Shown here in pieces: positions 1 through 8,525 of a stretch of DNA of 64,000 nucleotides (its first letter is position 1; each line of letters begins with the position of its first letter). A program made the translations under genes and the position numbers. Origin of the DNA: Anaerolineaceae bacterium (lineage in GTDB: Bacteria > Chloroflexota > Anaerolineae > Aggregatilineales > Phototrophicaceae); contig JACKCF010000001.1 of assembly GCA_020634165.1 (NCBI GenBank), forward strand, positions 1,550,001-1,614,000, written 5' to 3'. The notes under the pieces are model-generated. The model did no database searches. It was not told where the DNA came from and worked only from the letters and a program-made list of their open reading frames with translations.

Positions 1-97
1 ACATCCTGATGCACCTTCCTGTGCCAGATGCTATGCAAACCATCAAAATCACTCTGCATTATCAAGCTGTCATCCATTTATCGATTAGGAAAACCGC

Positions 98-919
98 GTG
101 GAAGAATGGGTAAAGGTCGTCATTCTAGGCATCATCGAGGGTTTGACCGAGTTCTTGCCGGTTTCATCAACGGGTCATCTGGTTGTCGCTAGCTACTTCC
201 TTGAATTACGAGCGAGTCTTCAGGGCGTATTTGAAATCTTCATCCAGAGTGGAGCAGTCGTCGCCGTCATTCTGTACTATTGGCCTGATCTGTGGCGGCA
301 GGCACGGACCATTCGGCACGATAAGAACGTTCAGCAGTTGTGGCGCGGCATCATCATTGCCTTCATTCCGGCGGCTGCGACGGGTTTCCTTCTTGAAGAA
401 GCCATCAACGACCTGCTGTTTACGCCTGTTGTAGTAGCAATTGCGTTGATTGCTGGCGGTATCTTGTTCATCATCGTAGAGCGTTACGTTGTTCCGCGGA
501 TGGATAAGGAAACACAGGTTCAGGATATAGAGCGTGTCACTACACGACAGGCTGTGACAATCGGCATCTGGCAGGTATTCGCGCTGATCCCAGGTACGTC
601 ACGGTCAGGGATGTCCATCCTTGGTGGCATGATTTCTGGCCTGGATCGCAAGGTAGCGACGCAATTTTCCTTCTACCTGGCGCTGCCGACGCTCGGTGGT
701 GCCACCATTTATAAGTTCCTGACGAGCCTGGATCAGATCAGCGGCAGTGACATGGTGCTGCTGATTCTGGGTGCAGTTATCTCCGGTATTGTGGCCGGGG
801 CATCCATTGCCTGGTTGTTGCGTTATGTTGCCCGCAATAATTTCATTCCTTTTGGCGTGTACCGGATCATTGTCGGTGTTATCATATTAGTGCTGATGGC
901 AAGTGGCATCGGCGGATAA
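98..919 (+). CDS. uppP: Undecaprenyl-diphosphatase (UppP/BacA)
   Basis: Integral membrane phosphatase that converts undecaprenyl diphosphate to the monophosphate, recycling the lipid carrier for peptidoglycan and surface polysaccharide synthesis. The 273-residue product has the usual length of the family. Both family signatures are visible: GLTEFLPVSSTGH at residues 15-27 and PGTSRSG at about 165-171. Hydrophobic segments fill the rest. The start is GTG at 98, with a purine-rich TTAGGA about 8 bases upstream. The next gene begins 26 bases downstream on the same strand. I see no terminator between them, so they may be co-transcribed. The 97 bases before the gene show nothing I can call. Confidence 0.95.
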   Translation: MEEWVKVVILGIIEGLTEFLPVSSTGHLVVASYFLELRASLQGVFEIFIQSGAVVAVILYYWPDLWRQARTIRHDKNVQQLWRGIIIAFIPAAATGFLLEEAINDLLFTPVVVAIALIAGGILFIIVERYVVPRMDKETQVQDIERVTTRQAVTIGIWQVFALIPGTSRSGMSILGGMISGLDRKVATQFSFYLALPTLGGATIYKFLTSLDQISGSDMVLLILGAVISGIVAGASIAWLLRYVARNNFIPFGVYRIIVGVIILVLMASGIGG

Positions 920-945
920 AACCGGACAGCCAATGGCAACAGAAT

Positions 946-2046
946 ATGACCAAAATTCTTGTGATCGATGACTCTCAAGAGTTGCTCGATGACATTATTG
1001 AAACCCTGGGAATTGAAGATTACGAAGCGCAGGGCGCGACCTCTGGACAAGAGGGCATCCGGCTCGCTCATGAAATCAGACCCGATCTGATTGTATGTGA
1101 CATCATGATGCCTGGGATGGATGGCTATGAGGTCTTGCGTTCACTGCGATCAGACCCCTCAACTGCCGTCATTCCCTTCATTTTCCTGACTGCACTGACC
1201 AGCCGCAGTGACCGTCGTCAGGGCATGTCGCTTGGGGCGGATGACTTCGTGACCAAACCCTTTGCTGTAGACGAACTCCTCTCCAGCATCGAGACGCAGA
1301 TTCGCAAGCGCAAGGAACTTAATGATCTCGCGGAAGAGCATCTGGCGGAACTGCGCAATACCATTGTTACAGCGCTGCCGCATGAACTTTACACGCCGCT
1401 GAACACCATCATTGGCTTTGCCGATATGCTCCAATTGGAAGCCGACACCATCAAGCCTGACCAGATCATTAGCTGGTCGCAGCTCATTCGTGATGCAGCC
1501 GACCGCCTGCTGCGCCTGAATGAGAATTTTCTATACTATGCGCGCTTGCGTCTGGCCCTGACGGCCCCCGATAGCGCAGAGTCATTTGGTAAATCTTATG
1601 TTGAGTTTCCTGATCTGGTCGTTTCAGAAGCGGTGCGTAGTCAGGTGGCACGTGCTAATCGCCTCAATGACCTTCAAATTGATCTGGCTGATGTCAGCCG
1701 CATCAAGTGCTCATCTGAAAATTTTAATAAAGTTATTGCAGAACTAATCAGTAATGCACTTAAATTCTCAGAAACTGGCCAGATAATTAAAGTCAGCAGC
1801 CGCATTGAAGATAACAAATACCTTTTGCAGGTACATGATGGCGGACGCGGCATGGAAGGCAACATCGCGGAGAGAATCGGCCTTTATCGCCAATTTGACC
1901 GCTCGCTATATGAGCAGCAGGGGATGGGCATGGGACTTGCCATAGTCCAGAGCATCATGCAGCTTTGTGATGGCCGCCTGAGTATCGAAACGCACCCCGG
2001 CGAAGGATTCACCGTTTGCCTGACCTTTGAAATTCTGGCAGACTGA
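946..2046 (+). CDS. Receiver-first sensor histidine kinase
   Basis: A 366-residue soluble signalling protein with an N-terminal response-regulator receiver domain and a C-terminal histidine kinase core. The receiver has the acidic pair D8/D9, the phospho-acceptor D52 in VCDIMMPG, and the conserved Thr (FLTAL) and Lys (TKPF). The H-box is ALPHELYTPLN with His near residue 146. The N-box is ISNALKFSE, followed by the G-boxes DGGRGM and GMGMGLAIV. No transmembrane segment is present, so it is probably cytoplasmic and takes its input as phosphate on the receiver from another kinase. This order, REC then HisKA then HATPase, is found in relay kinases. Its partner is not identifiable here. Confidence 0.9.
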   Translation: MTKILVIDDSQELLDDIIETLGIEDYEAQGATSGQEGIRLAHEIRPDLIVCDIMMPGMDGYEVLRSLRSDPSTAVIPFIFLTALTSRSDRRQGMSLGADDFVTKPFAVDELLSSIETQIRKRKELNDLAEEHLAELRNTIVTALPHELYTPLNTIIGFADMLQLEADTIKPDQIISWSQLIRDAADRLLRLNENFLYYARLRLALTAPDSAESFGKSYVEFPDLVVSEAVRSQVARANRLNDLQIDLADVSRIKCSSENFNKVIAELISNALKFSETGQIIKVSSRIEDNKYLLQVHDGGRGMEGNIAERIGLYRQFDRSLYEQQGMGMGLAIVQSIMQLCDGRLSIETHPGEGFTVCLTFEILAD

Positions 2047-2112
2047 ACAATTTCACAATTCCAGACAAACCATACGACTCTGTTATAGCCGGATTACCTC
2101 AATCAAAGCTGC

Positions 2113-2142
2113 TTGGCAGCAACTGAGGAAAGCACGTATAAT
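2113..2142 (+). promoter_or_regulatory. Sigma70-type promoter for the LysM lipoprotein
   Basis: TTGGCA at 2113-2118 and TATAAT at 2137-2142 are separated by 18 bases. Transcription would start near 2149 and leave a leader of about 88 bases before the ATG at 2237. This is the best promoter match in the 190-base gap between the kinase and the lipoprotein gene. Confidence 0.6.
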
Positions 2143-2236
2143 TGAACTGCGAAAACGATGTCACAACCAGCACTTTGTATATTCGTCCCGTTTAGCACCA
2201 ACTTGATGCGTAAACGACCCGGAGAAAGCGCGCAGC

Positions 2237-3103
2237 ATGATCAAACTCGCAAAAACTTGGCAACTGACAATGGGTTGTTTGATGCTCGTCGCAGCCCTCG
2301 CTGGTTGCTTCCAGCCTGCTGACGAGGTCCTATCGGGCACAGCCGTCGCAGGTAGTGTGCCGTCACCTACCTGGACGCCGATCCCATCTTTGACGAACAC
2401 GCCTGAGGATACGGCAACCCCGGAACAGGATACGTTGATCGTTATCGAAACTGCGACGCCTTCACCGTCGCCAGATGCTGCGATTGATCTGATTGCTGAA
2501 AGTTCTACAGAAGTCGCCCAGGAACCAGTGTTGGAATCCTGGGAATTGACCGCCACGCAAATCGTGGCCACAGTGACGTTGGGCTATGAGCAGATGTTAA
2601 CCCAGACGGCCATTGGCTCAGGCATCGGGATTCCACCGACGGCGACCCCGACGGGTATTTCCGTCATCCCAGAACAGCCGATTAACACGCCCATTCCTGG
2701 CGGTAGTTGCGTCCATCAGGTCGTCGCGGGTGAAAATCTCTTCCGGTTGTCGCTGCGTTATGGCGTTTCCATTGCTGATATTGCCGCCGCTAATGGCATC
2801 AGTAATATTCAACTCATCACTGTCGATCAGCGCCTGACGATCCCTGGTTGTGGCACAACAGGTGTGTATCCACCGCCAACCACCACCTCTGGTTTGGTTG
2901 TCGCCAATCCTGGTACAGGGACGGGTACGGTTGGTACAGGTACATCAACTTGCCCAGGCACTTACACCGTCCAGCAGTATGATACGCTCTTCCAGATTTC
3001 GCTGCGCTGCGGTGTCCCTGTCCAGAGCATCGCCAATGCCAATGGGATTTCCAATATCAACCTGATTATTATGAGCAATACGCTGGTCATCCCATCGCAG
3101 TAA
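2237..3103 (+). CDS. LysM-repeat lipoprotein
   Basis: An exported protein of 288 residues, probably anchored to the membrane as a lipoprotein and binding peptidoglycan. The N-terminus has a short charged region, a hydrophobic core and a lipobox LAGC with the lipidated Cys at residue 24. A Thr/Pro-rich spacer (TWTPIPSLTNTP, then TATPE) follows, as is common in Chloroflexota surface proteins. Two LysM domains lie at about residues 157-203 and 238-288. Each carries the YGV or CGV...I...NGISNI...L.IP pattern that binds GlcNAc-containing glycans. GGAG lies about 14 bases before the ATG. No enzymatic domain is visible, so it may be a wall-binding or scaffold protein. Confidence 0.88.
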   Translation: MIKLAKTWQLTMGCLMLVAALAGCFQPADEVLSGTAVAGSVPSPTWTPIPSLTNTPEDTATPEQDTLIVIETATPSPSPDAAIDLIAESSTEVAQEPVLESWELTATQIVATVTLGYEQMLTQTAIGSGIGIPPTATPTGISVIPEQPINTPIPGGSCVHQVVAGENLFRLSLRYGVSIADIAAANGISNIQLITVDQRLTIPGCGTTGVYPPPTTTSGLVVANPGTGTGTVGTGTSTCPGTYTVQQYDTLFQISLRCGVPVQSIANANGISNINLIIMSNTLVIPSQ

Positions 3104-3126
3104 GTCAAAAAATAGGTAGCGCACTC

Positions 3127-3155
3127 AAAGGACGGTACAATGACCGTCCTTTTTA
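3127..3155 (+). terminator. Rho-independent terminator after the LysM gene
   Basis: A 10-bp stem, AAAGGACGGT/ACCGTCCTTT, with a 6-base loop is followed by a T run. It sits 23 bases after the LysM stop codon. Confidence 0.9.
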
Positions 3156-3218
3156 CTTTCAGTTTCGCCTGTAATAGGGCGTGCGATAACCATGAAAAGA
3201 ACAACAAGGGACCACACT

Positions 3219-3749
3219 ATGGAAGAAAAAGTTGTTGGAACCACCCGTGTATACGATGGCAAGCTGGTCAAGGTCGATAAACTGACAGTCCAGTTGCCCG
3301 ATGACGCCACCGCACTGCGTGAAGTTGTCAAGCACCCTGGGGCAGTCGCTATCGTGCCGCTGGACACCGACATGAATGTGCTGATGGTGCGCCAGTTCCG
3401 TATCGCTGCCCAGCAGCAATTACTGGAAATCCCGGCAGGTACTCTGGAACCGAATGAGGAGCCTGATCTGGCTGCTGTTCGTGAAATGCGCGAGGAAACC
3501 GGCTTTCGCCCCAACAACATCCAGCACATTGGCGGTGTCTATCCGGCACCAGGCTATACGACCGAGTACATTCACCTTTACTATGCGACTGACCTCGTCG
3601 AAGCACCGCTCGAACAGGACAGCGACGAGTTTATTGATCTGGTGCGGATGCCGCTCTCGGAGGCGATTGAACGGGTCGCCAGCGGTGAGATCGAAGATGG
3701 CAAAACGGTGGCCGGTTTGCTGCGTGTTGCCCGCATGTTGGGCCATTAG
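3219..3749 (+). CDS. Nudix hydrolase, ADP-ribose pyrophosphatase-like
   Basis: Hydrolyses a nucleoside diphosphate linked to another group, most likely ADP-ribose or a related sugar nucleotide. The Nudix box fits the consensus Gx5Ex7REUxEExGU exactly, from GTLEPNEEP to REMREETGF at about residues 74-96. It supplies the Mg-binding glutamates. An upstream in-frame ATG at 3192 exists, but the ATG at 3219 follows an AAGGGA ribosome-binding site at good spacing and gives a product of 176 residues, typical of the ADP-ribose pyrophosphatase group. The exact substrate cannot be read from the sequence. Confidence 0.9.
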   Translation: MEEKVVGTTRVYDGKLVKVDKLTVQLPDDATALREVVKHPGAVAIVPLDTDMNVLMVRQFRIAAQQQLLEIPAGTLEPNEEPDLAAVREMREETGFRPNNIQHIGGVYPAPGYTTEYIHLYYATDLVEAPLEQDSDEFIDLVRMPLSEAIERVASGEIEDGKTVAGLLRVARMLGH

Positions 3750-3786
3750 ATGGCCCAAATCGCGCGATTCAGCGCTGGTTGCGCCC

Positions 3787-3816
3787 TTGTCGCTCCTTCT
3801 TTCGTCATGATATAAT
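3787..3816 (+). promoter_or_regulatory. Promoter for rplS
   Basis: TTGTCG at 3787-3792 and a perfect TATAAT at 3811-3816 are 18 bases apart. Initiation near 3823 would put the in-frame ATG at 3837 only about 14 bases into the message with no ribosome-binding site. This supports a downstream translation start for L19. Confidence 0.6.
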
Positions 3817-3890
3817 TCCCGCTCTGTTAGACCGCTATGTTCCACGCGCTGCAGTTCTGTCGCGCGTGTTTTGATGAAAGGCAAACATGT

Positions 3891-4235
3891 GTGAATGAAC
3901 TGATGCAAGCCGTACAGGCACCCAAAACAGATCATCCCCAACTCGCACCAGGCGATAACGTGAAGGTCCACGTTCGCATCGTAGAAGGCAACCGCGAACG
4001 TATTCAGGTTTTCCAGGGTATTGTGATCCGCCTGCGCAAGGGTGGTAACGAGGCTAACTTCACGGTACGTCGTGTAGCCAGTCATGGCGTCGGCGTCGAG
4101 CGTACTTTCCTGCTCAACAGCCCTCGTATCGAAAAGATCGAGGTCTCACGTAGCGCCAAAGTTCGCCGTGCCCAGCTTTACTACCTGCGTGATCGTCGCG
4201 GTAAGGCTGCGCGCCTCAAGGAACGCCGTCGCTGA
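3891..4235 (+). CDS. rplS: 50S ribosomal protein L19
   Basis: Structural protein of the large ribosomal subunit at the interface with the 30S subunit. The core matches L19: PGDNVKVHVRIVEGNRERIQ, FQGIVIRLRKGG, then the basic C-terminus with YYLRDRRGKAARLKERR. The open frame extends upstream to an ATG at 3837. GTG at 3891 is preferred because it follows GAAAGG at 9 bases and yields 114 residues, the normal L19 length. Unlike many bacteria, rimM and trmD are not adjacent. The neighbours are a Nudix hydrolase and an amidotransferase-like gene. Confidence 0.95.
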   Translation: MNELMQAVQAPKTDHPQLAPGDNVKVHVRIVEGNRERIQVFQGIVIRLRKGGNEANFTVRRVASHGVGVERTFLLNSPRIEKIEVSRSAKVRRAQLYYLRDRRGKAARLKERRR

Positions 4236-4264
4236 TCTAATCGCTGCGCATAAAGGGCATAGCA

Positions 4265-4999
4265 TTGAAGCCACTTATAGGTGTCACTGCCTATCGTCGG
4301 ACCTTCCCGAAAACAGGTTGGCTCTATGATGTTTCCTATGCGCGTAATGCGATTGCGATCCAGGAATCGGGTGGTTTGCCCGTACTGGTTCCCAGTTGGC
4401 TGGATGAGCAGGACCTGCGCGACATTTATGACCGTTTGGATGGCATCCTGTTGACAGGTGGGGAAGACATCGACCCGACCAACTACAACAAGCCGCGTCA
4501 CGAAACGGTCACGACCTTTGATCCCAAACGGGACGAAACTGAATTTGCACTCACACGATGGGCTGTCGCTGATGACAAGCCCATTTTGGGTATTTGTAGA
4601 GGTTGCCAGGTGATGAACGTTGCCCTTGGTGGCACACTGCACCAGGATATTCCCACGTTTATAGACACCAAACAACGTCATGATCTACATGTGCCGGAAG
4701 AACCCCGCGACCAGATCATGCACAATGTGCTGATCCAACCGGAGACGCTATTAGCTCACATTATGGGCGGCGAGAAGGTGGCGGTTAACAGCATCCATCA
4801 CCAGTGCATTGATGAACCCTCGCCGGATGTTCGCGTTGTCGCCCACTCAGATGATGGCATCATCGAAGGCATCGAAGTGCCTGGTCGCCAATTTGCTTTG
4901 GCAATCCAATGGCACCCGGAAGACATGACATCCCTGCCTCATATGAAAAACCTCTTCGACCAATTCGTTAACGCTGCCCAGGCTCGTATCCGCATATAG
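4265..4999 (+). CDS. Gamma-glutamyl-GABA hydrolase-like class I amidotransferase (peptidase C26)
   Basis: A stand-alone class I glutamine-amidotransferase fold of 244 residues, related to PuuD, which releases glutamate from gamma-glutamyl compounds. The nucleophile Cys lies in GICRGCQ. The His/Glu of the triad lie in the C-terminal WHPED. LLTGGEDIDPTNY matches the family's conserved N-terminal loop. The start is TTG at 4265 behind AAAGGG at 8 bases, 29 bases after the rplS stop. No partner synthase or putrescine pathway gene is nearby, so the substrate is uncertain. Folate polyglutamate or another gamma-glutamyl amide is possible. Confidence 0.87.
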   Translation: MKPLIGVTAYRRTFPKTGWLYDVSYARNAIAIQESGGLPVLVPSWLDEQDLRDIYDRLDGILLTGGEDIDPTNYNKPRHETVTTFDPKRDETEFALTRWAVADDKPILGICRGCQVMNVALGGTLHQDIPTFIDTKQRHDLHVPEEPRDQIMHNVLIQPETLLAHIMGGEKVAVNSIHHQCIDEPSPDVRVVAHSDDGIIEGIEVPGRQFALAIQWHPEDMTSLPHMKNLFDQFVNAAQARIRI

Positions 5000-5062
5000 T
5001 AATAGTGAAACCTGTGCTCGTCGCAGGAACGCTTATATATGTGCTTTATCGAGGTTGCCACC

Positions 5063-5644
5063 ATGGATGGTCTGCGTCAACTGATCCTTGTGTTGCTGGG
5101 ATCGCTTGCTATTGGTGTGCTGTGGTATCTGCCCGCACATTTTGATATGTACTTCCTCATCGTCATTCCTGCGATTGCCGGTATGCTTGTTGGTGCGCTC
5201 ATCAACCTCAGCGACGCGAAAGCGGCTGCTCCCGCGCTGATGCTTGTGGGGTTTGCGATTATTGGTACTCTGGTAGCGACGGCGACCTTCTGGGGCGTTC
5301 AGTACGTCATGTATCAGAATGCCACCGTCGACTACATCCAATCAGATTATCCGGAAGCGACCCGTGAGGACATCATCGCCTTTATTGATGAGGCCCATAT
5401 GGATTTGTATGGCACAACCGGCTTTATGGCTTTCCTGGCAGATTCTGCGGAAATGGGCTTCACCATCCAACGCCGCTCTTCCTCAACCGCAGATGTTCAG
5501 GGAACCACCGCTTATCTCTACTGGGGCCTGGAAATCCTGGTGGCACTCGGCGTCGCAATCTCCACCGTTCTCAAACGTAAAAAGCCGGTGTCGAATCTGT
5601 CGGTGCCCGATGCAGAATTCATGGAAAAACTCAAGAACAGTTAG
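5063..5644 (+). CDS. Hypothetical membrane protein
   Basis: I do not recognise this family. The product (about 193 residues from the ATG at 5063; an in-frame ATG at 5039 would add 8 residues) has three hydrophobic segments in its first half (LILVLLGSLAIGVLWYL, MYFLIVIPAIAGMLVGAL, ALMLVGFAIIGTLVATATF). A roughly 80-residue extracytoplasmic or cytoplasmic loop follows, then one C-terminal segment (LYWGLEILVALGVAIS) and a short basic tail KRKK. It is the last gene of the plus-strand run and is closed by a bidirectional terminator. Confidence 0.65.
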   Translation: MDGLRQLILVLLGSLAIGVLWYLPAHFDMYFLIVIPAIAGMLVGALINLSDAKAAAPALMLVGFAIIGTLVATATFWGVQYVMYQNATVDYIQSDYPEATREDIIAFIDEAHMDLYGTTGFMAFLADSAEMGFTIQRRSSSTADVQGTTAYLYWGLEILVALGVAISTVLKRKKPVSNLSVPDAEFMEKLKNS

Positions 5645-5649
5645 CAAAG

Positions 5650-5681
5650 AAAAAAGCACACTCAACCGAGTGTGCTTTTTT
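5650..5681. terminator. Bidirectional terminator between convergent genes
   Basis: A 13-bp perfect stem (AAAAAGCACACTC/GAGTGTGCTTTTT) with a 4-base loop AACC has an A run on the left and a T run on the right. It can therefore stop both the plus-strand membrane protein gene and the minus-strand AlbA-type gene, whose stop codon lies 22 bases away. Confidence 0.93.
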
Positions 5682-5702
5682 AGTGATTTTGCTTGCTGGC
5701 GC

Positions 5703-7286
5703 CTACTTCAGAATGTAGTGCGTACCCTTCTTAGAGCCGACCTTAATCAGAATGCCTTTTTCGACCATATCCACCAGATCAAGGCGCAGCGTTTCCGCAG
5801 AAACACCTTCACACAGGCTGCGATACTCGCGGTTGGTGATCGACCCCTGTTCACGAATATATTGCAGTGCTCGCGCCTGCCGATGATTTGTATTGCGGAC
5901 CCATTCCGGTGGCTTAGGCTTTTCGCGCTCGTTCAGCAATGTAACCGCAAAGCTGTAGGGGCGCGCGTCAAATGTCGGCGGACGATGTCCAGCTTGCTCC
6001 ATGACCTCAATCATCCGGTCGATGCCCAACCCCAGCTCTTCGATATAACCCCACTGGAACAGCCCATTCACTAGGCGGGGATTCCGGCTGAAGTGCTCAT
6101 CCTTGATGTTCTCTATCGTGATGAAACCTGGCAAGCCACCCGGAGAGATCACTTCCAGGCGATCAGAATACATGCGCAATTCGATGCGACGGCCACGCAG
6201 CCGATAGTCACGGTGGCAGATGGCATTCACAATTGCTTCACGCACCGCAAATTGGGGGTATTCCGTCTTTTCTTCGCGTTCGAGGCCCTTGACCACCGCA
6301 CTCACGGCCATCTCGCTCCAGATCAGATTCCAGGAGGCTTCGATCAGGCGGGGAAGGGGGCCAGTCAATTCTTCGCGCCGAGTATAACCCGCGAGGCCGC
6401 TTTCACCGCGTGGCGTCGTGCCAACGAATTTGGCAAAGACCACGCTGCTCTGCGGCAGCCACTGCTGCGGATACTCACAGAATAGCAGCACACCTGTGAC
6501 CGTCGGCTGGCCATCAGATGTAATTGCACCAATCTCTTGCAGCAGGTCATCGACTTTGCCGTTATAAGGGCGCTTGGTCCGTTCTGCTCGCTTCTCAAGA
6601 TACTCGTCGATCATCTTCCGGCTGAAGTCATCGCGCGTCGCACCCGGAACAATCTCGGACTCAAACGCACCAGTGCTCTTGGCACTCGCCAACCGCAGAA
6701 TTTCCTGGCCCCCTAGTGGGCGATTGCGTGCCCCGCTGCGGATCAGGACGCGGCCATCATCCAGTGCATGCAGTTCAATGCTGCGCGGCACACGGATAGC
6801 ATAAACCGTGAATTTCTCGTTTTCGGATGCTTTTGTGCTATCAGATTTCTTGTCGTCTTCTTTTTTAGAGTCCGCTCTTTTGCTGTCTTCAGCCGATGCT
6901 TCATCGTCTTCATCAGACTCATCATCGTCGCTGGTATTAGCAGTACGCGCTTTGACCTGACCGTTGCTGCTGCTCTTATCGTCGTCAGGGTCATCATCGT
7001 CATCATCAGTTTCGAGGTCTGCGGCGCTGACTTCTAGTTCTTCCCACTTATCGACCACGACCGGGGGATTGTACAGATCATCTGCCGCTTTCATGGCCTG
7101 CTGCACATCTTCTGGCTTGACTTTCGCCTCGCCGTGCTTGCCCTTTTCCGACAGGCCAATCAGAATAGTGCCGCCCTCTGTATTCGCCAGGGCGACCAGC
7201 GTTTCCGCAAGAGTTTGTGGGTCGGCTGTTTCCATGAATGCGAGACGTGGTCCCGCACCACCTTTAATAAGGTTATTATTCAGCAT
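5703..7286 (-). CDS. AlbA_2 (Schlafen-like) domain transcriptional regulator with ATPase-like and winged-helix domains
   Basis: A 527-residue protein of the COG2865 type, often mislabelled as RecG-like. The N-terminus shows an AlbA_2 domain (FMETADPQTLAETLVALANT, GGTILIGLSEKG). It is interrupted at roughly residues 90-165 by an extremely acidic, low-complexity insert rich in Asp, Glu, Ser and Lys. The AlbA domain then appears to resume (FTVYAIRVPRS, VLIRSGARNRPL). The middle region carries the ATPase-like module (AVREAIVNAICHRDY, then LEVISPGGLPG). The C-terminus is a winged helix (ALQYIREQGSITNREYRSLC) likely to bind DNA. It probably acts as a nucleic-acid-binding regulator. No target site is evident. 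ATG start at 7286. Confidence 0.82.
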   Translation of the reverse strand: MLNNNLIKGGAGPRLAFMETADPQTLAETLVALANTEGGTILIGLSEKGKHGEAKVKPEDVQQAMKAADDLYNPPVVVDKWEELEVSAADLETDDDDDDPDDDKSSSNGQVKARTANTSDDDESDEDDEASAEDSKRADSKKEDDKKSDSTKASENEKFTVYAIRVPRSIELHALDDGRVLIRSGARNRPLGGQEILRLASAKSTGAFESEIVPGATRDDFSRKMIDEYLEKRAERTKRPYNGKVDDLLQEIGAITSDGQPTVTGVLLFCEYPQQWLPQSSVVFAKFVGTTPRGESGLAGYTRREELTGPLPRLIEASWNLIWSEMAVSAVVKGLEREEKTEYPQFAVREAIVNAICHRDYRLRGRRIELRMYSDRLEVISPGGLPGFITIENIKDEHFSRNPRLVNGLFQWGYIEELGLGIDRMIEVMEQAGHRPPTFDARPYSFAVTLLNEREKPKPPEWVRNTNHRQARALQYIREQGSITNREYRSLCEGVSAETLRLDLVDMVEKGILIKVGSKKGTHYILK

Positions 7287-7566
7287 GATGCAACGCCATT
7301 GTGATGAGTTGGTTGGTCGATACGGACTAGATAAAATATTCTAACACAGTTAGTCATGCGGTGCGCACAATTATGTCATAAGCTCGTAACGCGCTGGGAT
7401 GCTATTCTGGTTGATCGCGTTTGTCATTGGGTGTATGCGTCTGGTTTTCGTCCCCAAGCAGATTGTAACGTGTTTTTGGGTCACAATCTATGTGACTTTG
7501 TGATACTTTAAGCCTATTGGTTTTGAGTATAATCATGCAGGAAAGCCGCTGTGGAGCAAAAATGCA

Positions 7567-8040
7567 ATGGAATATATCTTTTTAGGGTCAGGCGTTTTAT
7601 TGGTCATCCTGTTGCGATCTGTCCTGATTGTGATGGGTGTTCATAAGGACCCCGTCCTCCGCAGTTTTGAAAAATACGGTGAAGAATCCCAATATAGCCC
7701 ATTCATCGTGATGCTCATCTGGGGCTATATTTTTATTGCTTACCATCTGATTATTTTTGTGCCATCCCCTGGCTTGTTTGTAATCATGCTGGTAATCAGT
7801 GCCATCCTAATTAACGCGATTTTCATCAATCCATCGTCGTTTGTATATCGCTTGCGGCCTTATTTTAACCGCTTTCCCCGCTGGTTCGTCGAGTTATCGC
7901 AGCGCACCACCCGCGAAGAACGCCGTCGCATTGCCTACTTATGGCTGCGGCTGCCCATTCGTACGCGCATCCTCTACAACACCCACGATTACTACTTCCT
8001 GGAATGGGCTGATCTGGTGCTGCTTTCCATCGCCAGATAG
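7567..8040 (+). CDS. Hypothetical membrane protein
   Basis: Unrecognised 157-residue product with three hydrophobic segments in the first 90 residues (YIFLGSGVLLVILLRSVLIV, FIVMLIWGYIFIAYHLIIFV, LFVIMLVISAILINAIFI). A basic soluble tail of about 65 residues follows, rich in Arg and aromatics. GGAG lies about 11 bases before the ATG, and a TATAAT at 7528-7533 without a good -35 lies upstream. The 280-base gap before it, back to the divergent AlbA-type gene, otherwise shows nothing I can name. Confidence 0.65.
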   Translation: MEYIFLGSGVLLVILLRSVLIVMGVHKDPVLRSFEKYGEESQYSPFIVMLIWGYIFIAYHLIIFVPSPGLFVIMLVISAILINAIFINPSSFVYRLRPYFNRFPRWFVELSQRTTREERRRIAYLWLRLPIRTRILYNTHDYYFLEWADLVLLSIAR

Positions 8041-8050
8041 GGTAGACCGC

Positions 8051-8278
8051 TTAATTCTCGCTTTTGTTGCGCATGTAAAGCGCGTAAAGCCCCGCGAAGA
8101 TGCCGATGACCACAGGCGGCGTACAGAAGGCCGTAAATAGCCGTGTCGCCTGGTCAACCTGATTTAATGCTGAGAAGATCAGCATGAACATTACGACGCC
8201 AGCAACAGCAAATACCAGACCAACTGCCAATGTCTGGCCGAGTGTCCGCTTGGGTGATGAACCTTTTTCTTTTTGCAT
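8051..8278 (-). CDS. Small two-helix membrane protein
   Basis: A 75-residue hypothetical protein with a charged N-terminus (MQKEKGSSPKR) and two hydrophobic segments (TLAVGLVFAVAGVVMFMLIF and PVVIGIFAGLYALYM), ending in a charged tail. GAGGAA sits 8 bases before the ATG, which supports a real gene despite its size. It converges with the preceding plus-strand gene across 10 bases. Confidence 0.6.
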   Translation of the reverse strand: MQKEKGSSPKRTLGQTLAVGLVFAVAGVVMFMLIFSALNQVDQATRLFTAFCTPPVVIGIFAGLYALYMRNKSEN

Positions 8279-8340
8279 GGACCATTCCTCATATCAGGGC
8301 ATTTTTAGCTGCCTGAGTGATCACACGAAATGTCTGTAAC

Positions 8341-8362
8341 AAAAAAGCCGCGCGAACGCGGC
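8341..8362 (-). terminator. Terminator after tRNA-Gln
   Basis: On the minus strand: a GCCGCG/CGCGGC stem with a stable TTCG tetraloop, followed directly by six T. It lies 7 bases past the tRNA 3' end and closes the gltX-tRNA transcription unit. Confidence 0.92.
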
Positions 8363-8368
8363 AACTTG

Positions 8369-8440
8369 CTGGGGGACCTGGACTCGAACCAAGAACGATA
8401 GAGCCAGAATCTACTGTTTTGCCAATTAAACTATCCCCCA
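8369..8440 (-). tRNA. tRNA-Gln (anticodon CTG)
   Basis: Folded by eye on the minus strand. It has a 7-bp acceptor stem TGGGGGA/TCCCCCA, a D-arm with GTTT/AAAC, and an anticodon stem GTAGA/TCTAT closing the loop TTCTGGC with anticodon CTG. The T-arm is CTTGG/CCAGG with loop TTCGAGT. The discriminator base is G, as usual for glutamine tRNA. CCA is not encoded. It lies 85 bases downstream of gltX in the same direction, with its own terminator after it. Confidence 0.93.
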
Positions 8441-8525
8441 TTGAGGTGGCTAAAAATATCATGGAATCGCGGAAGATTCAAGACCCAACCGAGCGATTCG
8501 CATAGATATTTAGCCACCAGGCGAC

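Noticed and set aside
3420..4085. 221-codon minus-strand open frame opposite the Nudix and L19 genes
   Set aside because: It is a shadow of two clearly recognised genes and has no family resemblance.
5319..6074. 251-codon plus-strand open frame
   Set aside because: It spans the convergent junction, reads antisense through the AlbA-type gene and crosses a strong terminator. Its composition does not look like protein.
6840..7020. Repetitive TCATCG/TCGTCA-like sequence that could pass for a repeat array
   Set aside because: It encodes the Asp/Glu-rich insert of the AlbA-type protein in frame. Units are irregular and there are no spacers, so it is not a CRISPR array.
8317..8505. Short plus-strand frame across the tRNA-Gln gene
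   Set aside because: It overlaps the folded tRNA and its terminator, so it is not coding.
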